In this document: positions 47,690-61,200 of the stretch, one piece after another
Layout: the number at the start of each line of letters is the position of its first letter
Numbering within the stretch: position 1 is the first letter of the stretch
NCBI RefSeq assembly: GCF_905163445.1
Contig: NC_053180.1
Coordinates: forward strand, 11,212,701 to 11,276,700
From: Pararge aegeria
Lineage: Eukaryota > Arthropoda > Insecta > Lepidoptera > Nymphalidae
Direction: 5' to 3'
DNA: 64,000 nt
Notes under the pieces: model-generated
The model's database searches: none
Seen by the model: only the letters and a program-made list of their open reading frames with translations
Told to the model about the DNA's origin: nothing
Made by a program: the position numbers and the translations under genes

Positions 47690-47810
47690 AAATAAATTAC
47701 TTATCACTTTTAGTGATAAGGCCGCCTTTTGCATATAATTTTTGTTAATGTAGTTCCTGTGTGTGTTTCATTTATTATGCAATAAAGTTGTTTAAATAAA
47801 AAATAAATAA
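47690..47810 (+). repeat. LINE 3' tail fragment
   Basis: TTAGTGATAAGGCCGCCTTT and ATTATGCAATAAAGTTGTTT resemble the end of insect non-LTR elements. Weaker relatives are at 56170-56290 and, reversed, at 63127-63270. Confidence 0.5.
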
Positions 47811-47976
47811 AAATTAACGATCATATACGGAGCTTAACTTTAAACTTATAAAATAATAACACTTTTACTAATAAAGTCTTACATTCTTTTATTCCCATCT
47901 TTCTCAAATAACTTTAAAAAAAAAATCCCGCCAATCCAAACGCTTGCTCCCCGCACCGCGCCATTTTCTTTTTTCA

Positions 47977-48221
47977 GCCTGCCTGCCCGCCTATCTACTA
48001 GCCTGCCTGCCCGCCTGTCTACCAGCCTGTCTAACCGCCTGCCTGCCCGGCTTCCTGCCCGCCTGTCTGCCCGCCTGCCTGCCCGCCTGACTGGACGCCT
48101 GACTGCCTACCTGTCTGCCCGCCAGTCTATCCGCCTGCCTGCCCGCCTGACTGCCCGCTTGACTGCCCACCTGCTTGCCCGCCTGTCTACCCGCCTGAAT
48201 GCTCGCCTGCCTGCCATGCGG
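47977..48221. repeat. Degenerate GCCT/GCCC/GTCT tetranucleotide array
   Basis: About 60 four-base units (GCCTGCCTGCCCGCCTGTCT type) run continuously. The minus-strand open frame over it (GRQAGRQAG type) is a product of the repeat. It directly abuts Helitron-like sequence at 48238. Confidence 0.9.
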
Positions 48222-48237
48222 GCAGGCTGAACAAATT

Positions 48238-48425
48238 AATAAAATGTGTGTTTGATTTTTTGTCCTTCCTTTACGTCCTAAATAAGAAACCAATCAACTT
48301 GATTTTTGGCGTGGAGTTAGTTGAAAGGACGGAGAGTAACATAGGCAAACCAAACCATTCCCACGGGATTTTAAAAAAACCGTAATAAACGGGAACGAAT
48401 GACGCGGGCTTAACAGCTTGTTATG
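48238..48425. mobile_element. Helitron-like element beside the satellite
   Basis: GAAACCAATCAACTTGATTT, TTGGCGTGGAGTTAGTTGAA and GAATGACGCGGGCTTAACAG follow the family consensus. Lepidopteran Helitron-like elements with attached GTCY-type microsatellites have been described, and this arrangement resembles them. Confidence 0.55.
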
Positions 48426-48579
48426 TATAAGATAGACAGAGTCAGTTTTTCAAGGCAACAAACGACAACTGTATACATACACATACTAGACACGTAACAC
48501 CTGTCTCACATTTCTGGAGAGTATTAAGTTCCTTAGTTTGTTAAAGAAATAGGTCAACCTACGGACAAAAAAATATAGG

Positions 48580-48616
48580 CATTTTGTGATAAGGTATGCA
48601 ACCTTATCACAAAATG
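48580..48616. repeat. Perfect 15-bp hairpin
   Basis: CATTTTGTGATAAGG and CCTTATCACAAAATG are separated by 7 bases, within 600 bases upstream of the tentative ERMP1-B start. Confidence 0.7.
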
Positions 48617-49204
48617 TTATCGACAATGAATATATTTTTAGATAAATAATTTAAGTGTGTGTTTTACTGCAATGGGTTCCATAGCATATTAAAAAAAAAA
48701 AAAAATTGAGAAGAACTTGTGAAACCTCGTAATGATTCAAATGCCTTACCTTTTTAATATTTAGGAAGGTACACGAGGTGCGATGTAGATACTTATTTTT
48801 TACCTACGTAAAAAAAAAGGGGCCAACTGCGAGTCCTGCTTACGCAAATAGTGTTACCTTGGAAGGAAATGTTAAATGATTAATTAACAACTTATTAATT
48901 TGGTAACAACATGAAACTCTTAAAATTGGCAAGCCATTTTTCCGCTTCATCAAAGTTGTATTCATATACTACATCTACTTAGATGTTTGGTGGTTACCTA
49001 CTATACCTCTTACAGAAAGAGAAAACCTACCTACATGAAAAATAACATTGGTTCTTTGGTTCCGGAACCTTAAAAAAGGGCGTACGCATCGGATAGATAC
49101 GGTAGAAATAGTAGTATCATATTTTTATCAGAACATGAATCAGATGTTATCGTTTCGTAAATCACAAGTCTGTGAGAGTTGTGATTTTTTTCTTGCTGTT
49201 GATA

Positions 49205-49249
49205 ATGCAAATAGTAAATTCTGAAGATGCACCACTTAAGGATCGAAAA
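49205..49249 (+). CDS. ERMP1: Tentative first coding exon of ERMP1-B
   Basis: It encodes MQIVNSEDAPLKDRK in phase 0, a short charged cytosolic start that leads straight into the membrane anchor in exon 2. The donor GTGTGT is weak compared with the GTAAGT/GTGAGT donors elsewhere in the gene. The alternative is a start at the internal Met of exon 2 or an unseen exon. Confidence 0.5.
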
Positions 49250-52200
49250 GTGTGTTAAGTATTTGTGTTATTTGATATAATAGTGTCGTGGTGATCAGAT
49301 GATGGTAGTAGTGTTTTTTCGTAATGTAGCATATCTTTTTTATGTTAGTGTACCTACTAGTATGAAGTGACTGGAAAAACAGTTAAACTTACAAAAAATA
49401 ATTAATATAAAGACCAAAGTTGACGCATAAAACTAACACTTATTGTGTGGAATGTATTGTCTCTTGTTTGATGAAAGTTGTTAAAGCCTGGTGGGCTTTA
49501 ACTACTTTCACCAACCCTCATTGGATTTGGAGTACCGTAGTGGGTCCATTCTCAAAAAACATCTCTCCTATTAGACACGAGGCCTGTGCACGGCAAAGGG
49601 ATGCTAATATGCTGCGGATGTATATAAATTAGATTCCAATGATAGGTCGTCAGGTCATCTTGATTCTCAATGCTAGTGAGCAATATAAATAATTTTTAGC
49701 TATAATGCAACATCACACTCACAGGATAACCTTGGGAAACCCCTTAACGGTGCTAAAAATTTGAATTGTAATTGTAACTGTACATACTTAAAGTACTACA
49801 GGGTACTTAAAATAAGTAATCGGCTCCCATTTTCAATTTCTTAATTCTTTTAGGTCGGAACTATTCATAAGCGTCTCGTAATAATATAACGTCGGTAATA
49901 TTCACATCAAATATTATTGCTATTTTTCAGGTACCAAGCCCATTCTTACTGGGATTATTGGGATTCTATATGCTCATCGCATTTTTAACCACGGTCATTG
50001 AAGATGAATTGCCTTGGGCAATTGGTGATCAGGACATATCAAGAAACGTAAGGATGTGTAGCTATTATCATATCTGCTTCTTCTCCAAACTAAACTCCAA
50101 AAAAAACATGGTCCACCAAAACTCGTTATGAAACGATGATACTTCTCTCACAGTATTGATGTATTCTATTTGTTCGACGCCTTTGATCTCGCTGTAAATG
50201 CCGACATCTTCTTAACATCGACATTGCAACGGAGCTAGGGAGGACCCTTACTGGTACCTATAGTACAATTTGTATGTATAGACGGACTAGTCATACCCCT
50301 GTATGACCTCCGTACCCCGTAGTTCCATGGAAAGATTAAATTTAATTTAAATTAAATACTACAAAATAAATAAAAGGCTTTTTGTTACAGGATTCTTCAT
50401 CATTCAGTGAGGAGTCTGCAAGGCGATACTTAACGGAAATTCTCGGAGACCAGCCCAGGGTGGCTGGAACACAATATCATTATAACAAGACATTGGATCT
50501 TAAAGTTATATTCGATGGCATTGCTAGTAATTCAACGTTGCCTGTACATACAGAATGGCAGCTGGTTAATGGTAAAACTAGAATAGTTTCAAAAAACTGT
50601 CGCTAATACTAGAAGAAAACATGAACGGAAAGATAATTTTCCTTCTGCATTGGAAAACAAATTTATTTCAAAGCTATAAAATTTGGATAGTTTAGAAAAA
50701 GATGACCTTGTTTGCTCGAACAAATTGCAACCATATTTATTATATTTTTAGGAGCTTTTTGGATTGACTTCAGCTCGCCTATGGTCAATGTTTATCAGAA
50801 TCTATCAAATGTTATAGCGTTATTAGAAGGAGACAGCGGTTTTAACAGCGATGGGACAACTGGCACTTCAATACTAGTAAATTGTCATCACGATTCAGTG
50901 CCTTTTTCCATAGGTATGAAGGATTGAATTGCTTGTCAGAAGCCAAAGTTTTATTCTAGAAAATGTTATAGATTCAAAAAAAACTCTTTATTTTTTAGGT
51001 GCATCTGATGATGGTTTGTTTTGTGGTGTGATGGCTGAAACACTGGAAAAATTATCACGTAGGAGCACAAAACTTAAACATAACGTTATATTCCTCGCAA
51101 ATGGCGCTGAGGAAAACGCCTTACAGGTTATAATTGGTTGGCAAGTATTACGTTAGAGTTCTAGTAAAGTTCATAATAATCTATTAAGTGTACCGTATTT
51201 TCAGGGTAGCCATGGATTTCTGAAACATCCGTGGTCGAGAGGTGTTATTGCTGTTGTAAATCTAGAAGCTGCTGGAATGAATGGAAGGCCAAGCGTTTTT
51301 CAGGTTTGTAAAAAAACACCCAAACTGGGCCATCAGATCATCAAACTCTAAATGCGGTTGCATGTATAAATTCATGTAAACATGAATATAATATCAAATA
51401 TTAGGACATGAAATTATAACATAACGAGAACTAAATGAGCGTCGAAATTTTAATGCTTAGCTAATTAATGAGCTTTCCAACAACTCTTCCAGACAACCGA
51501 CATATTAAAAGGTTCATCTGTGGTTGGGATAATATGATATCTGCATTTGGTTTAACTACCGTCAGACAATACCATACCCCATACAACAGGTTAGCCCGCT
51601 ACCATCCTAGACTGCATGATCATTTATCATCTAGCGAGATTACAGCCAAGGGCTAACCTTTAGTAGAAAAAAAGGAAAGAAAAATGTCTTCTCTTCCAAA
51701 AAATCCTCTATAAATAACCGTTATCCTCAGTATATTTCAGCCCTTTAATAAGAAACTTCCCTTCATTCTAGGTAACAGACCCAAGAGTGCTAGAAGCATA
51801 TAGAAAAACACATACACGACCCATCGCACAAGGTCTTGCGGAATTCTTATTTTCTAGTGGTATTATACCATCCGATACAGATTTTCGAATATGGAGGGAT
51901 TTTGGCCACATTTATGGTAATATCTCTATATTTTTCTCCAGGAAAATATTTATTGTAATACTTTTCCTTAACCGTATCTTTTGATTATATAGCACCAAAA
52001 TTTGCTGTTGTTATTGCATGAAAAAAAGTTCGTAATATGCCAGAACATTTTTTATTAGTCGATTTTATTCCAGGAATAGACATAGCATTCATGAAACAGG
52101 GTAACGTCTATCACACCAGAAACGATAGGCCGGAGCTCATTAAATTCGGTGTCATACAAAACGCTGGAAATATGCTTCTTAATTTTGTCAGATATATCGC

Positions 52201-55200
52201 TGACGACATAAGGTTAGCAGATAAGGTATGTGGTCTTATGAATTACTTACGTAGTATTTCGAGTTTACCAGATTGATATATGAAAATTAGGTTCTTACTT
52301 TTCGCATTTTCTTATTTGAAACATCGTTGGAAGTATCAACGTACAAGGTGGTGTAAACTGCCCGGAAATCGATCATTAAAGTGTTGTTTTACTTTCCGGG
52401 GCGATGATAAAATATCTTCCTCATCATCGTCATCATTAACAGCCTATAACAGCCCACTGCAGGGTTAAAGGCCTATCTCAAGGGGACGGTTTGGGCCTAG
52501 TCACTAGCTGGGCAGACAGGTTGGTAATCGCAGTAGATGGTAATAGTAACATGGGGACGCTGCAATCCGTTGTTCGCTGTCGTTCCCTTAGTCGCCTCAT
52601 ACGACTTCCTGGGGAAGAGCAGGGATGATGACAACTACGGCAGATATTGGCCTGCTGATATAGCTGCTGATATAGAAACTATATTTATAGTACAGAAAAG
52701 AGCTGTGCGATCGATATATAAACATAGATCACACGAATCCCTTCGTACCAAATTTAAAGAAATATGTATACTTACAGCCTCGCAATTTATAATAATATAA
52801 TCTTAATTAAACAAAACATAAGTAGGTAATTATAAACAAAAAGTTGACTAACTAGAAACGGACATAAATTAGTGATATCTGCATATCGTCTGAGAAAAGT
52901 ACAGAAAACGTTTGTGGGGATGGGTATATGTTTTTATAACATGATACCGAAGGTAATATTAGATCTACCTTTACCTAAGTTTAAACAATATATTAAAACA
53001 CATGTAACAAATCGTGGTTACTACACGATTGATGAATTCCTTAACGACAAGGCTGCTTGGAAGCAGGCCACTCCGCTCTCATTATATGTTGGATGTTTAA
53101 GAATATAATAACTTTAAAGTTCTGTTCTATATTTCAGCAACCGCAATCAACAGCAATATACTTCGACTATCTGGGACTTTTTCTAGTTACGTACGATAAT
53201 CTCGCTGCCTTATTAGTCGATCTTATAGTGGGTCTGCTGGGTTTATCAACGATTATATATTTTGTATGGCTCATTGGTTTTAGTAAGTTGGATTTTGACG
53301 TTATTAATAATAAAATTCAAAATTCATGTTTTCCTGTTTCCTAACCTTACTTACTGTTCTCAGTGGCAGTAGGCGTGTAGATGGCTGATGGTAGTGAGAT
53401 GATAGCGATAACTATATTCGTAAACGTAAAATAGCTTTAATTTTAAGTTTAAGATGCATTAGAATTTATAACGTCAAAGTCAAAAATATCTCTTTTCAAG
53501 TAGGCTCCTATGTGGCACTTTTGATGCGTCCATTACTTGAGAATTACACGGTAGTGCGATGATGGCGATAACCATATTCGTAAACTTAAAACAAAAGCTA
53601 CGGGGGTTCCAAACGCGTCCTCGTCTAAGAAGAAGCCCACATCAAACTTAGCCGGGTGTTTTTTTTGTTATCACCATCTCACATTGTCATTTAAAATTAT
53701 TAGAAGAGTTGGTTGGAGCAATAATTTACACCCAAGCTTTTTTATCGATTACGTACTCCTTTATAGTATAATATGACTTTTCTATAAGCTTACGTTTAAT
53801 ACAAACTTTGAACTTTTTAAGAGGAGATGTCTTTTAAAAAGATCAAAGTTTGTACTAAACGTAAGCTTATAGAAAAGTCAAGATGTCAAAGAGTAGTTTA
53901 TTGTAGAATTGTATGCAATTTCCCTTAAACGAATTATTAATTTTATGTAACCTAGTACATTGCACTGTAAGTTTATTCTTACTTCTAATGTTTAAACTGT
54001 TGCAGTCACATACATATACATTTTCCAATATGTACTGACTGCTACACTGTCATTATTTTAAAATCTTGTAGAATCATCTCCCAATGACTCTCTCAGACCC
54101 ATTTTGTAGATTGAACAAACAGCCCGCTTCTGCAGCACGAAAATAGTGCTAATATTAGCAGCATTACCCCATAGTAAAATTCCAAATGACATTATGCTGT
54201 GAAAGTACAGAACTAAAATAGACTAGCCAAGCAGTTTCTACGTCGCGTCGGTCATATGGCGTATCTTCTGTACCGCATAGGCAGCAGAACTAAGCCTGTT
54301 CGATAAATTATTTACATGAGGATAACTTTGTTGAAGTCCATTATTTAACACTAGCTGTTGCCCGCAACTTCGTCTGCGTTTGATTTTGTTTTTTTATGTG
54401 GTATTCAATTTAGTTGTAGTTCTAAAAAATTTTACGTATTCAGAATCGCTAAGCCTTAAATGAGGGGTTTGCTGCTGTCCGCTGAGGAGTTCTGTCCTAT
54501 ATCTCCAACCACATTAATCAGATCTACATAAAGTTTGGGCAAAATTAAACACATATTATAACCTCTATAGTACAAAAATAATTATTGAAATCGGTTATAA
54601 TTTCAAAAACTTTCATGCCCTTTCCCAAAGGAACCGAGCTTAATGTCGGGATAAAAGTTCTATATGTCTTCTAACACTTCCAAGAGTATGTGTACAAAGT
54701 TTCATGAGGATCGGTTAAGTAGTTTTTGCGTGAAAGCGTAACAAACAAACTTACATTGACATTTATAATATTAGTAGGGATTGCTACAATCCGCGACAAA
54801 CAGAAAAGTCTGTACCGTGTTATTTATAATTTCTTTAATCTTTATACAAAATAACATGCAGATTTTCCAAAATGCGTCAAAATTTACCAAATCATTTCGT
54901 ATTTTACAGGATGGTCAACTGTTTGGGAACTGCTATGGTCAGTGCTTGGTCGTTTGTTAAGTATGGTGGGTGGCATCGCGGGTGTTGCTATATTTATGGG
55001 CATCATGCTTGTCGGCTCACCACAAATGAGGTGAGCATTATCTATAAACCTGCATGTTTATCGAATATAAACATATATGAACTTGTTCTATTTCTAAGAA
55101 ACAATGAGAATTTATTTGAGCGTCATAAACGAGAACGCTGTAGGGATAAATTTAGGTTTCTCCCTCACAAAATCGCGTTTTTAAACATAAATGTCTGCGT

Positions 55201-58200
55201 GATGGCTATACAAACATACAACACGTTACCAAAGATCGTAAGGGAAAATAATTTGATTAATTAAAAAAAAAGTGTTTTAAATTTTTAGTTAAAAATACAT
55301 TTTATAATATTAATGAATTTTATAATTAGTTGAAATATAACATTTAATGTACCTGCTAGTTTTAAATAATTAACTTTAGTCTTTAAAATATAAAAGTTCG
55401 TAATTGTTGCACGCCAAAAAAGGCAATATGCATTGGGACTTCATACGTGTAATTCTATCCAACCTGACCTGTAATATGCAATAAATGAATTTGAATTGGA
55501 ATTTGAAAAACGTATAGAATACAACGAATAAAAAGTAGTCAGATCTTCACACCCTCAATGCCCGAAAACGAAAGTTTTCAACACATATGTCATTCCCGTC
55601 CCATTTATGGCGCTGAAACGTGGACACTTACAAAAGGACTGATCCAGTAAAGTTGGCGAATAAGCTGTGCAGAAGGTTAGGTTAGAAGTTTCCATGAAAG
55701 ATGAAATAAGGAACGAAGAGATCAGCACGAGAATTAGTCGTTGGCAAAGTTCAAACAATTAGGAAGTTGTACTTAATGGCAATAGGCAGGCTACGTTTGT
55801 CTTAGCTCACGCCTAGGCATTTGTAACAGAAAAATCCAGAGTGGAAACCGCGAACAAGCAAGCGTAGTGTAGTACGCCATCCAGCACGATGGTCTGACGA
55901 CAAAAAGAGTGTAACGTAGGGCTGGTGAATGAGGTAGGCTGAGTACCGGGTGTGGTGGCGCTTTTTGGTAATGGCCCATGTTCTGCAGTTGACTTCCATA
56001 GGCTAAAATGATGATGATGATGATGACAAGATTGATAATAAAGTAAAGGCAGTACCCAATGGTAGGCAAGACTGGGTGCGGACAAAATAAAAATCTCTCA
56101 AGTAGTCAACTAGCATGGCAGTACCTTTTTATATATTTATAGCATACACATCCCACCACTGCTCATCTTTCAATATCTCCCTAGCCTAAATGTTGTCTGC
56201 CCTCTAGTAATAAGCCCGCCTTTTTGTACATACCTATATTTAAGTTTAATGTTGTTATATCATAATTATAAGTTTCTGTTCTGTAAAATAGAGTATAAGT
56301 ATTTTACATACACACATACTTGTCCGCAATGCCTACACGCTTGTTTACTATATGTACTAACTTGGTTTATGGAGGAGGCGAGGTGACAACAATTTAACCA
56401 TGAAGAATGCAACGCGGTTCCATTATTAATATCGCGTATTAATATTTTCAGATATTTATCGTCACATTGGCTTGTGGCACCATTTTATTGGATACCTTAT
56501 TTAGTAATATCAGTGGGAGTCTCACATGGGTTCGATTTCTGGAGGACTAAAACGGTAAGTACTTAGTACTTGTAAAGCCATCGCTTCAAGCCGAGACGAC
56601 GATATCCGAAAGCTTGCAAAAATCTCACTATTTCGACTATACTTAGTCATATGAGTGAGTGTGCTCAGGAACTTCACAATCTTGTTTCTCCTTCCCCGTT
56701 CAACCACAGAACAGCGAGACACCGTGAGCGGTGGCATCCTTATGTGGTTGATATTCCATCAACACGCACGAAACGTTTGTTATCCGCGTTTCTGATACGT
56801 GCCGCTATGATGTGGAACGCCCTCCCGGCAACTGTGTTTCCTGCCGCGTATAATTTGAGTACCTTCAAGGCTAGAGTGAATAGGCTTTTTCTAGGCAAGC
56901 GTGCTCCAACCTAGACCTGATCATTGCTTTCTAACGGGCATGATTGTTGTCAAGCGCTGGTCTATAAAAATAAAAAAAATAATGTAGTTAGAAATAGTAG
57001 TAGTCATGCTTATATCTGCTGCTAAGAAGCATTGTTGTGTCATCCTAGTACCCATAATACAAGCTACTCTTACTTTGTGTATTGTTGGTCTAGGTGTGCA
57101 CACCCCAGATACGACTATAGTTTGTCAGTGAACCTATTCTTCAGTTTGATGGACACAGGGCGGCACTTTGTGGGCCGTATTCCTTGCATGCCCTGCGAAG
57201 TGTTGCTCTGTTTATAGATGGACCATCTGCTGGATCAGTCATATACTAATATTAAAAAAAGTAAAACGCTTTTTACAAACACTATGATTGTTATTAATAA
57301 GCTGAAATCGATTTTGGGAAGGAATAATCTTTAACAGTTAAGATTTAACTTAACTAATAACTAATATTTTATTTTAGAATGGCCTGAACCCCTCAATTCG
57401 CACATCACAAGCTATGTCCGCGACCCGACTGCTAATGTCTTCAACGCTGCTAATTTTATGTTGCATCCCGTCTGTGACCAACGTGCGCTATTTATTCACC
57501 ACCCCTCTTCTCTGGATGTCGGCTTCAAGCGTGGTTACAATGTCTGTTATACGCCAGTGGAGCTTAAAAGGTTGAAGATTTTATTAATTGAGCCATATTA
57601 CCAATTAATAAGCCATATACATATTATTTAGGCTATATTTCTATCTATCTTGTATTTTTAAACTATTATTCATTGCCACCGGTTGTATTAAACCTTAAAT
57701 TCCTCACTATTTTTATCTTCATGGTGTTATACCAAGTGATATTATATTTATTTATGCAACTGTTTCTATAATAAGGGGTATTAAAACACGAATGTGGGTT
57801 AAATAGTACCTATCATATGAGTGTTTTAACACCTAATTATCAACAGTTGCATACGAGACTTTATCTACACCTATAAAAATATTCTGAAATAGTTCGATTC
57901 TGAAATTCCCTATTGATTCTGAAATAGTTTGCTTACTGCTAACATTAAACAGTCCGTCCTAGTGACCTAATATTATCAATTATTGGACTAAGAATGAATG
58001 AAATATAAAAAATTGGAAGGTCCCGATCCCGATGTACTCGGCGCAATATTTTTATTTACCATTCTTCTTTTTTTTTATGTGGAATTTGAAGTTACATTCG
58101 ACACGTGGATTTTATTGGTTATCGAGTCATTAATGTAGCCCTCAGCAACAGATGTAAACTTCCATCGCTTAGGCTTTGCTAGAGAAACGCGCGAGTATGA

Positions 58201-61200
58201 CAATGTTCTTTTTTTAAAATTCATCAGATATTCTTGAATGTGGCTGTGTTCATGTCTGCTGAGTAAACCCTTTAGAAGGGAACAAAAAAAAGGAATGAAA
58301 TTCAGTACAACATTATATCATCCGTTTGGATGATATTATAGTTATTAGGACTTATAGGTTTTAGTGTGGCAATTAGCTTACTGTTTCCGAATCTTTTGTA
58401 GAGGATTTAATGCATGGGAGTAGATAACATTTCTTAAATTTGAAGTTTGAGAGTTCTCCATAAAGTTTTCAAAGCATGTAAAGTTAACCAATCCGAACGA
58501 ATAGCCAGCGTGAAACCCTCCTCAGACTGAGAGGAGAACTGTGCTCTTTCGTGGTCTGGTCATCATCATGATCGACCCATTGCCAGCCCACGACACGGCA
58601 TGGGTCTCCACTCAGAATATGGAGGGTTTAGACCATAGTCCACCTCGCTAGCCAAGTGCGGGATCGGTAGAGTTCACACACCTTTGAGAACGTTGCTTGG
58701 CAATAGGTTGATACTGAAGAAACCTTTATTTCCTTTTCTTTGAATTAGTAGATATTCAAGTATTTAGTTGGGTTGGCTTACAGTGATGCTTCGTGTAATC
58801 AAATCGTTACAAATCTAGGTACTATTCAAGTATATATTAACTATACTATATTAACGATTTTAAATATTTAATGATTAGTATATTTGAAACGTTTATAAAA
58901 ATCATTCTCAATGAACTTTTGTTTTTCAGCATGGCAACATCTTCTTTTAGAAACTCTCATAAGCTTACCCTCCGTCATGTTTGCCTTCTCAATAGCAGCT
59001 AGGTTGAACTGTTTCCTTATTCCGATAATGGGCCGATCAGGTCTCGACTATCCGGACCTTCCAGTTGCGGGTATTAATATCGCCCTTGCAGTTTACTTTG
59101 CGTCTACAATTGTGAGTATTGAGTAACAAATATTAGTCTGAATATAAGAATGAACAACTAGTATAAGACAGCCGAAAATGGTACCGAAAAGATACCCAAA
59201 AGTGAAGTTTTGTTGGGTAGATATATCAAGTTATACATAAGCGTTCATGAATTAATTTTTTTTTTCATAATACTGAAATAAGTTTAAAAAATAAATGTTT
59301 TTTTAAATCTGCTTTAATTTAATCTGATTAAATATACCAAACAAATAGGCACGAATCCCTATGTATTAAAAGAAAATATGCTTAAAATAATCCTTACATA
59401 TAAAATATAGATGTAAGTATTTAAGTTACTTACATTTTTTTTTTGCTTGCTCTCCTAACGTGACGTCCTTTGTGGACTGGCAATCATTAGAATCAATAAT
59501 CATGATTTGATCACAGTTGTTATATGTTCAATGACGTTACATTTTACTCCGACCAATGGTGTCTAGTTTGAATTAGACGGTGTTCGGTGCATAATAAAAC
59601 CTAAAATAAAATTAATAATAAAGGTGAAGAAATAGAATCAACTCCATTTTTGGCATGAATTTTGTTCTTTTTACCAAGCCATCGAGTCATTGAATTTTTA
59701 TCTTTCAGTCTGGCATCGAACTTCTGTTCTCACGAAGATGGCTGTGGATAGTTTTAAACGGGGTGCTAGTGGTGTGCATTATTTTAATGTTCATCCCCTT
59801 TAGTCCGTATAGTGATGTAAATGTTACTCAGAGGCATTACTGGTTTGTAAGTATTTTTCACAATAATTTGTTGAGACATATTCTGATTCATCACCATCAG
59901 CAAACCATTACCGGCCCACTACTGGACACAGGTCTCTCCGCAGAATTTGAGAAGGGTGTTAATTGGAATAGGTCGACATTTCCTGAGGATGCTCCGGTAT
60001 CCGGTATCAGTTTGGTTTAGGATATAAAAGATGAAAGAAGTTATAAATTACAAGATTATATAACTTCTCGCGGAGTATAGAAAATTAAGCTAAATTTTGG
60101 TGTATTATGGAATTCCACAAAGTTGCGTCTGCATTTATCAAATACTTAAAATTAACATGAATTTCTCACGAATTCATTCTTACTAATTCATGTTATTGAA
60201 TGCTTATAAAGGATACTGGGTAAGTCTTATTTGTATATGTGTCATAACGTTGACATAGTTATACAGGGTTTTGTAGATTTTCATCTGACAGCACTTTTCA
60301 AAGCGCTGAATAACCATTCCAACGGTACGCCATTTTTTTTTATTCATAAGGCTCACTTCGTTCTTGAACCAATTCATAAAACCAATTTTAACCATTTATA
60401 AACATTGTTGTTCATATTTTATAACGGTGAATTATTTTATTATGAAAAATAATAAGTACTTACCTCTTAAATAAGCTCAGACAGGTTAAGGTTAACTTTT
60501 ATCCGCATTTTTTAATCGCCATCCGCAAATAATTAACGGTACAGGCCTCCGCTCTCATAATAGAAAAAGTTTTAGAACATAGACCCACCAACTATTGCCA
60601 CAGGCAGGTTAGTAATAACCAGGACCGACGCAAAGCCGTTAACATCGGCAATTTCTGTTACAGAATAATATCCTTTAACGGAAAATTACGATACCTATCA
60701 ATTTTTTGACTGATTTGGGATTCGAACCCAGGACTTCGTGGTCTGTAGTTAAACATTCTAACCACAATAGATTCTAATGTAGTTTACTAAAAGACGGACT
60801 AATTTTTGATTTGTAAAATTTCCTTTTGTCAATAAGCTTGTTTTAATATATTAGAAAGGAATAACTTTGACTAAATATACATTTTCAGTCAGGGCCTTGT
60901 ATTGACACTAATTGGTGATCGTATGTTACAGTACCATCACACAAAATTCCATTGAATTACATGAAAATGAACTGAATTCTGAGTAATAAATGTTATTCTC
61001 AAAGAATTAAGAACATACAGAACCCCCATCAAGCCATTATGCAATTTTCATCTCCATTGGTGTATTTTTTTAGCACACACAAATAACATCGTACAAAGCA
61101 AATCTAGCGCCAATACAAAGCATATCAGGAGTACAAATAGTTAAAGTGGACGCTCACAACGTACAGACAGCTCTGTCAGCGATTAGAAACAGTCCGCTTT

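Larger units (their letters stand above)
46733..49204. other. Divergent intergenic interval between the RBM33-like gene and ERMP1-B
   Basis: Both genes should have their promoters here. It contains a complete hAT-type MITE (47062-47497), a LINE-tail fragment (47690-47810), a GCCT-type satellite beside Helitron-like DNA (47977-48425) and a 15-bp hairpin (48580-48616). No TATA box or initiator could be assigned with confidence. Confidence 0.6.

Noticed and set aside
47991..48293. Minus-strand frame rich in GRQAG repeats
   Set aside because: It is the translation of a four-base satellite; no start context, no splice links, no family resemblance.
54872..55264. 130-codon frame as one protein
   Set aside because: It joins ERMP1-B exon 10, read in the wrong frame, to a LINE end by chance.
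55813..56085. Overlapping minus-strand frames of about 90 codons
   Set aside because: They lie over a diverged RTE LINE end and its GATGAT tail (poly-His when read in reverse) and are not genes.
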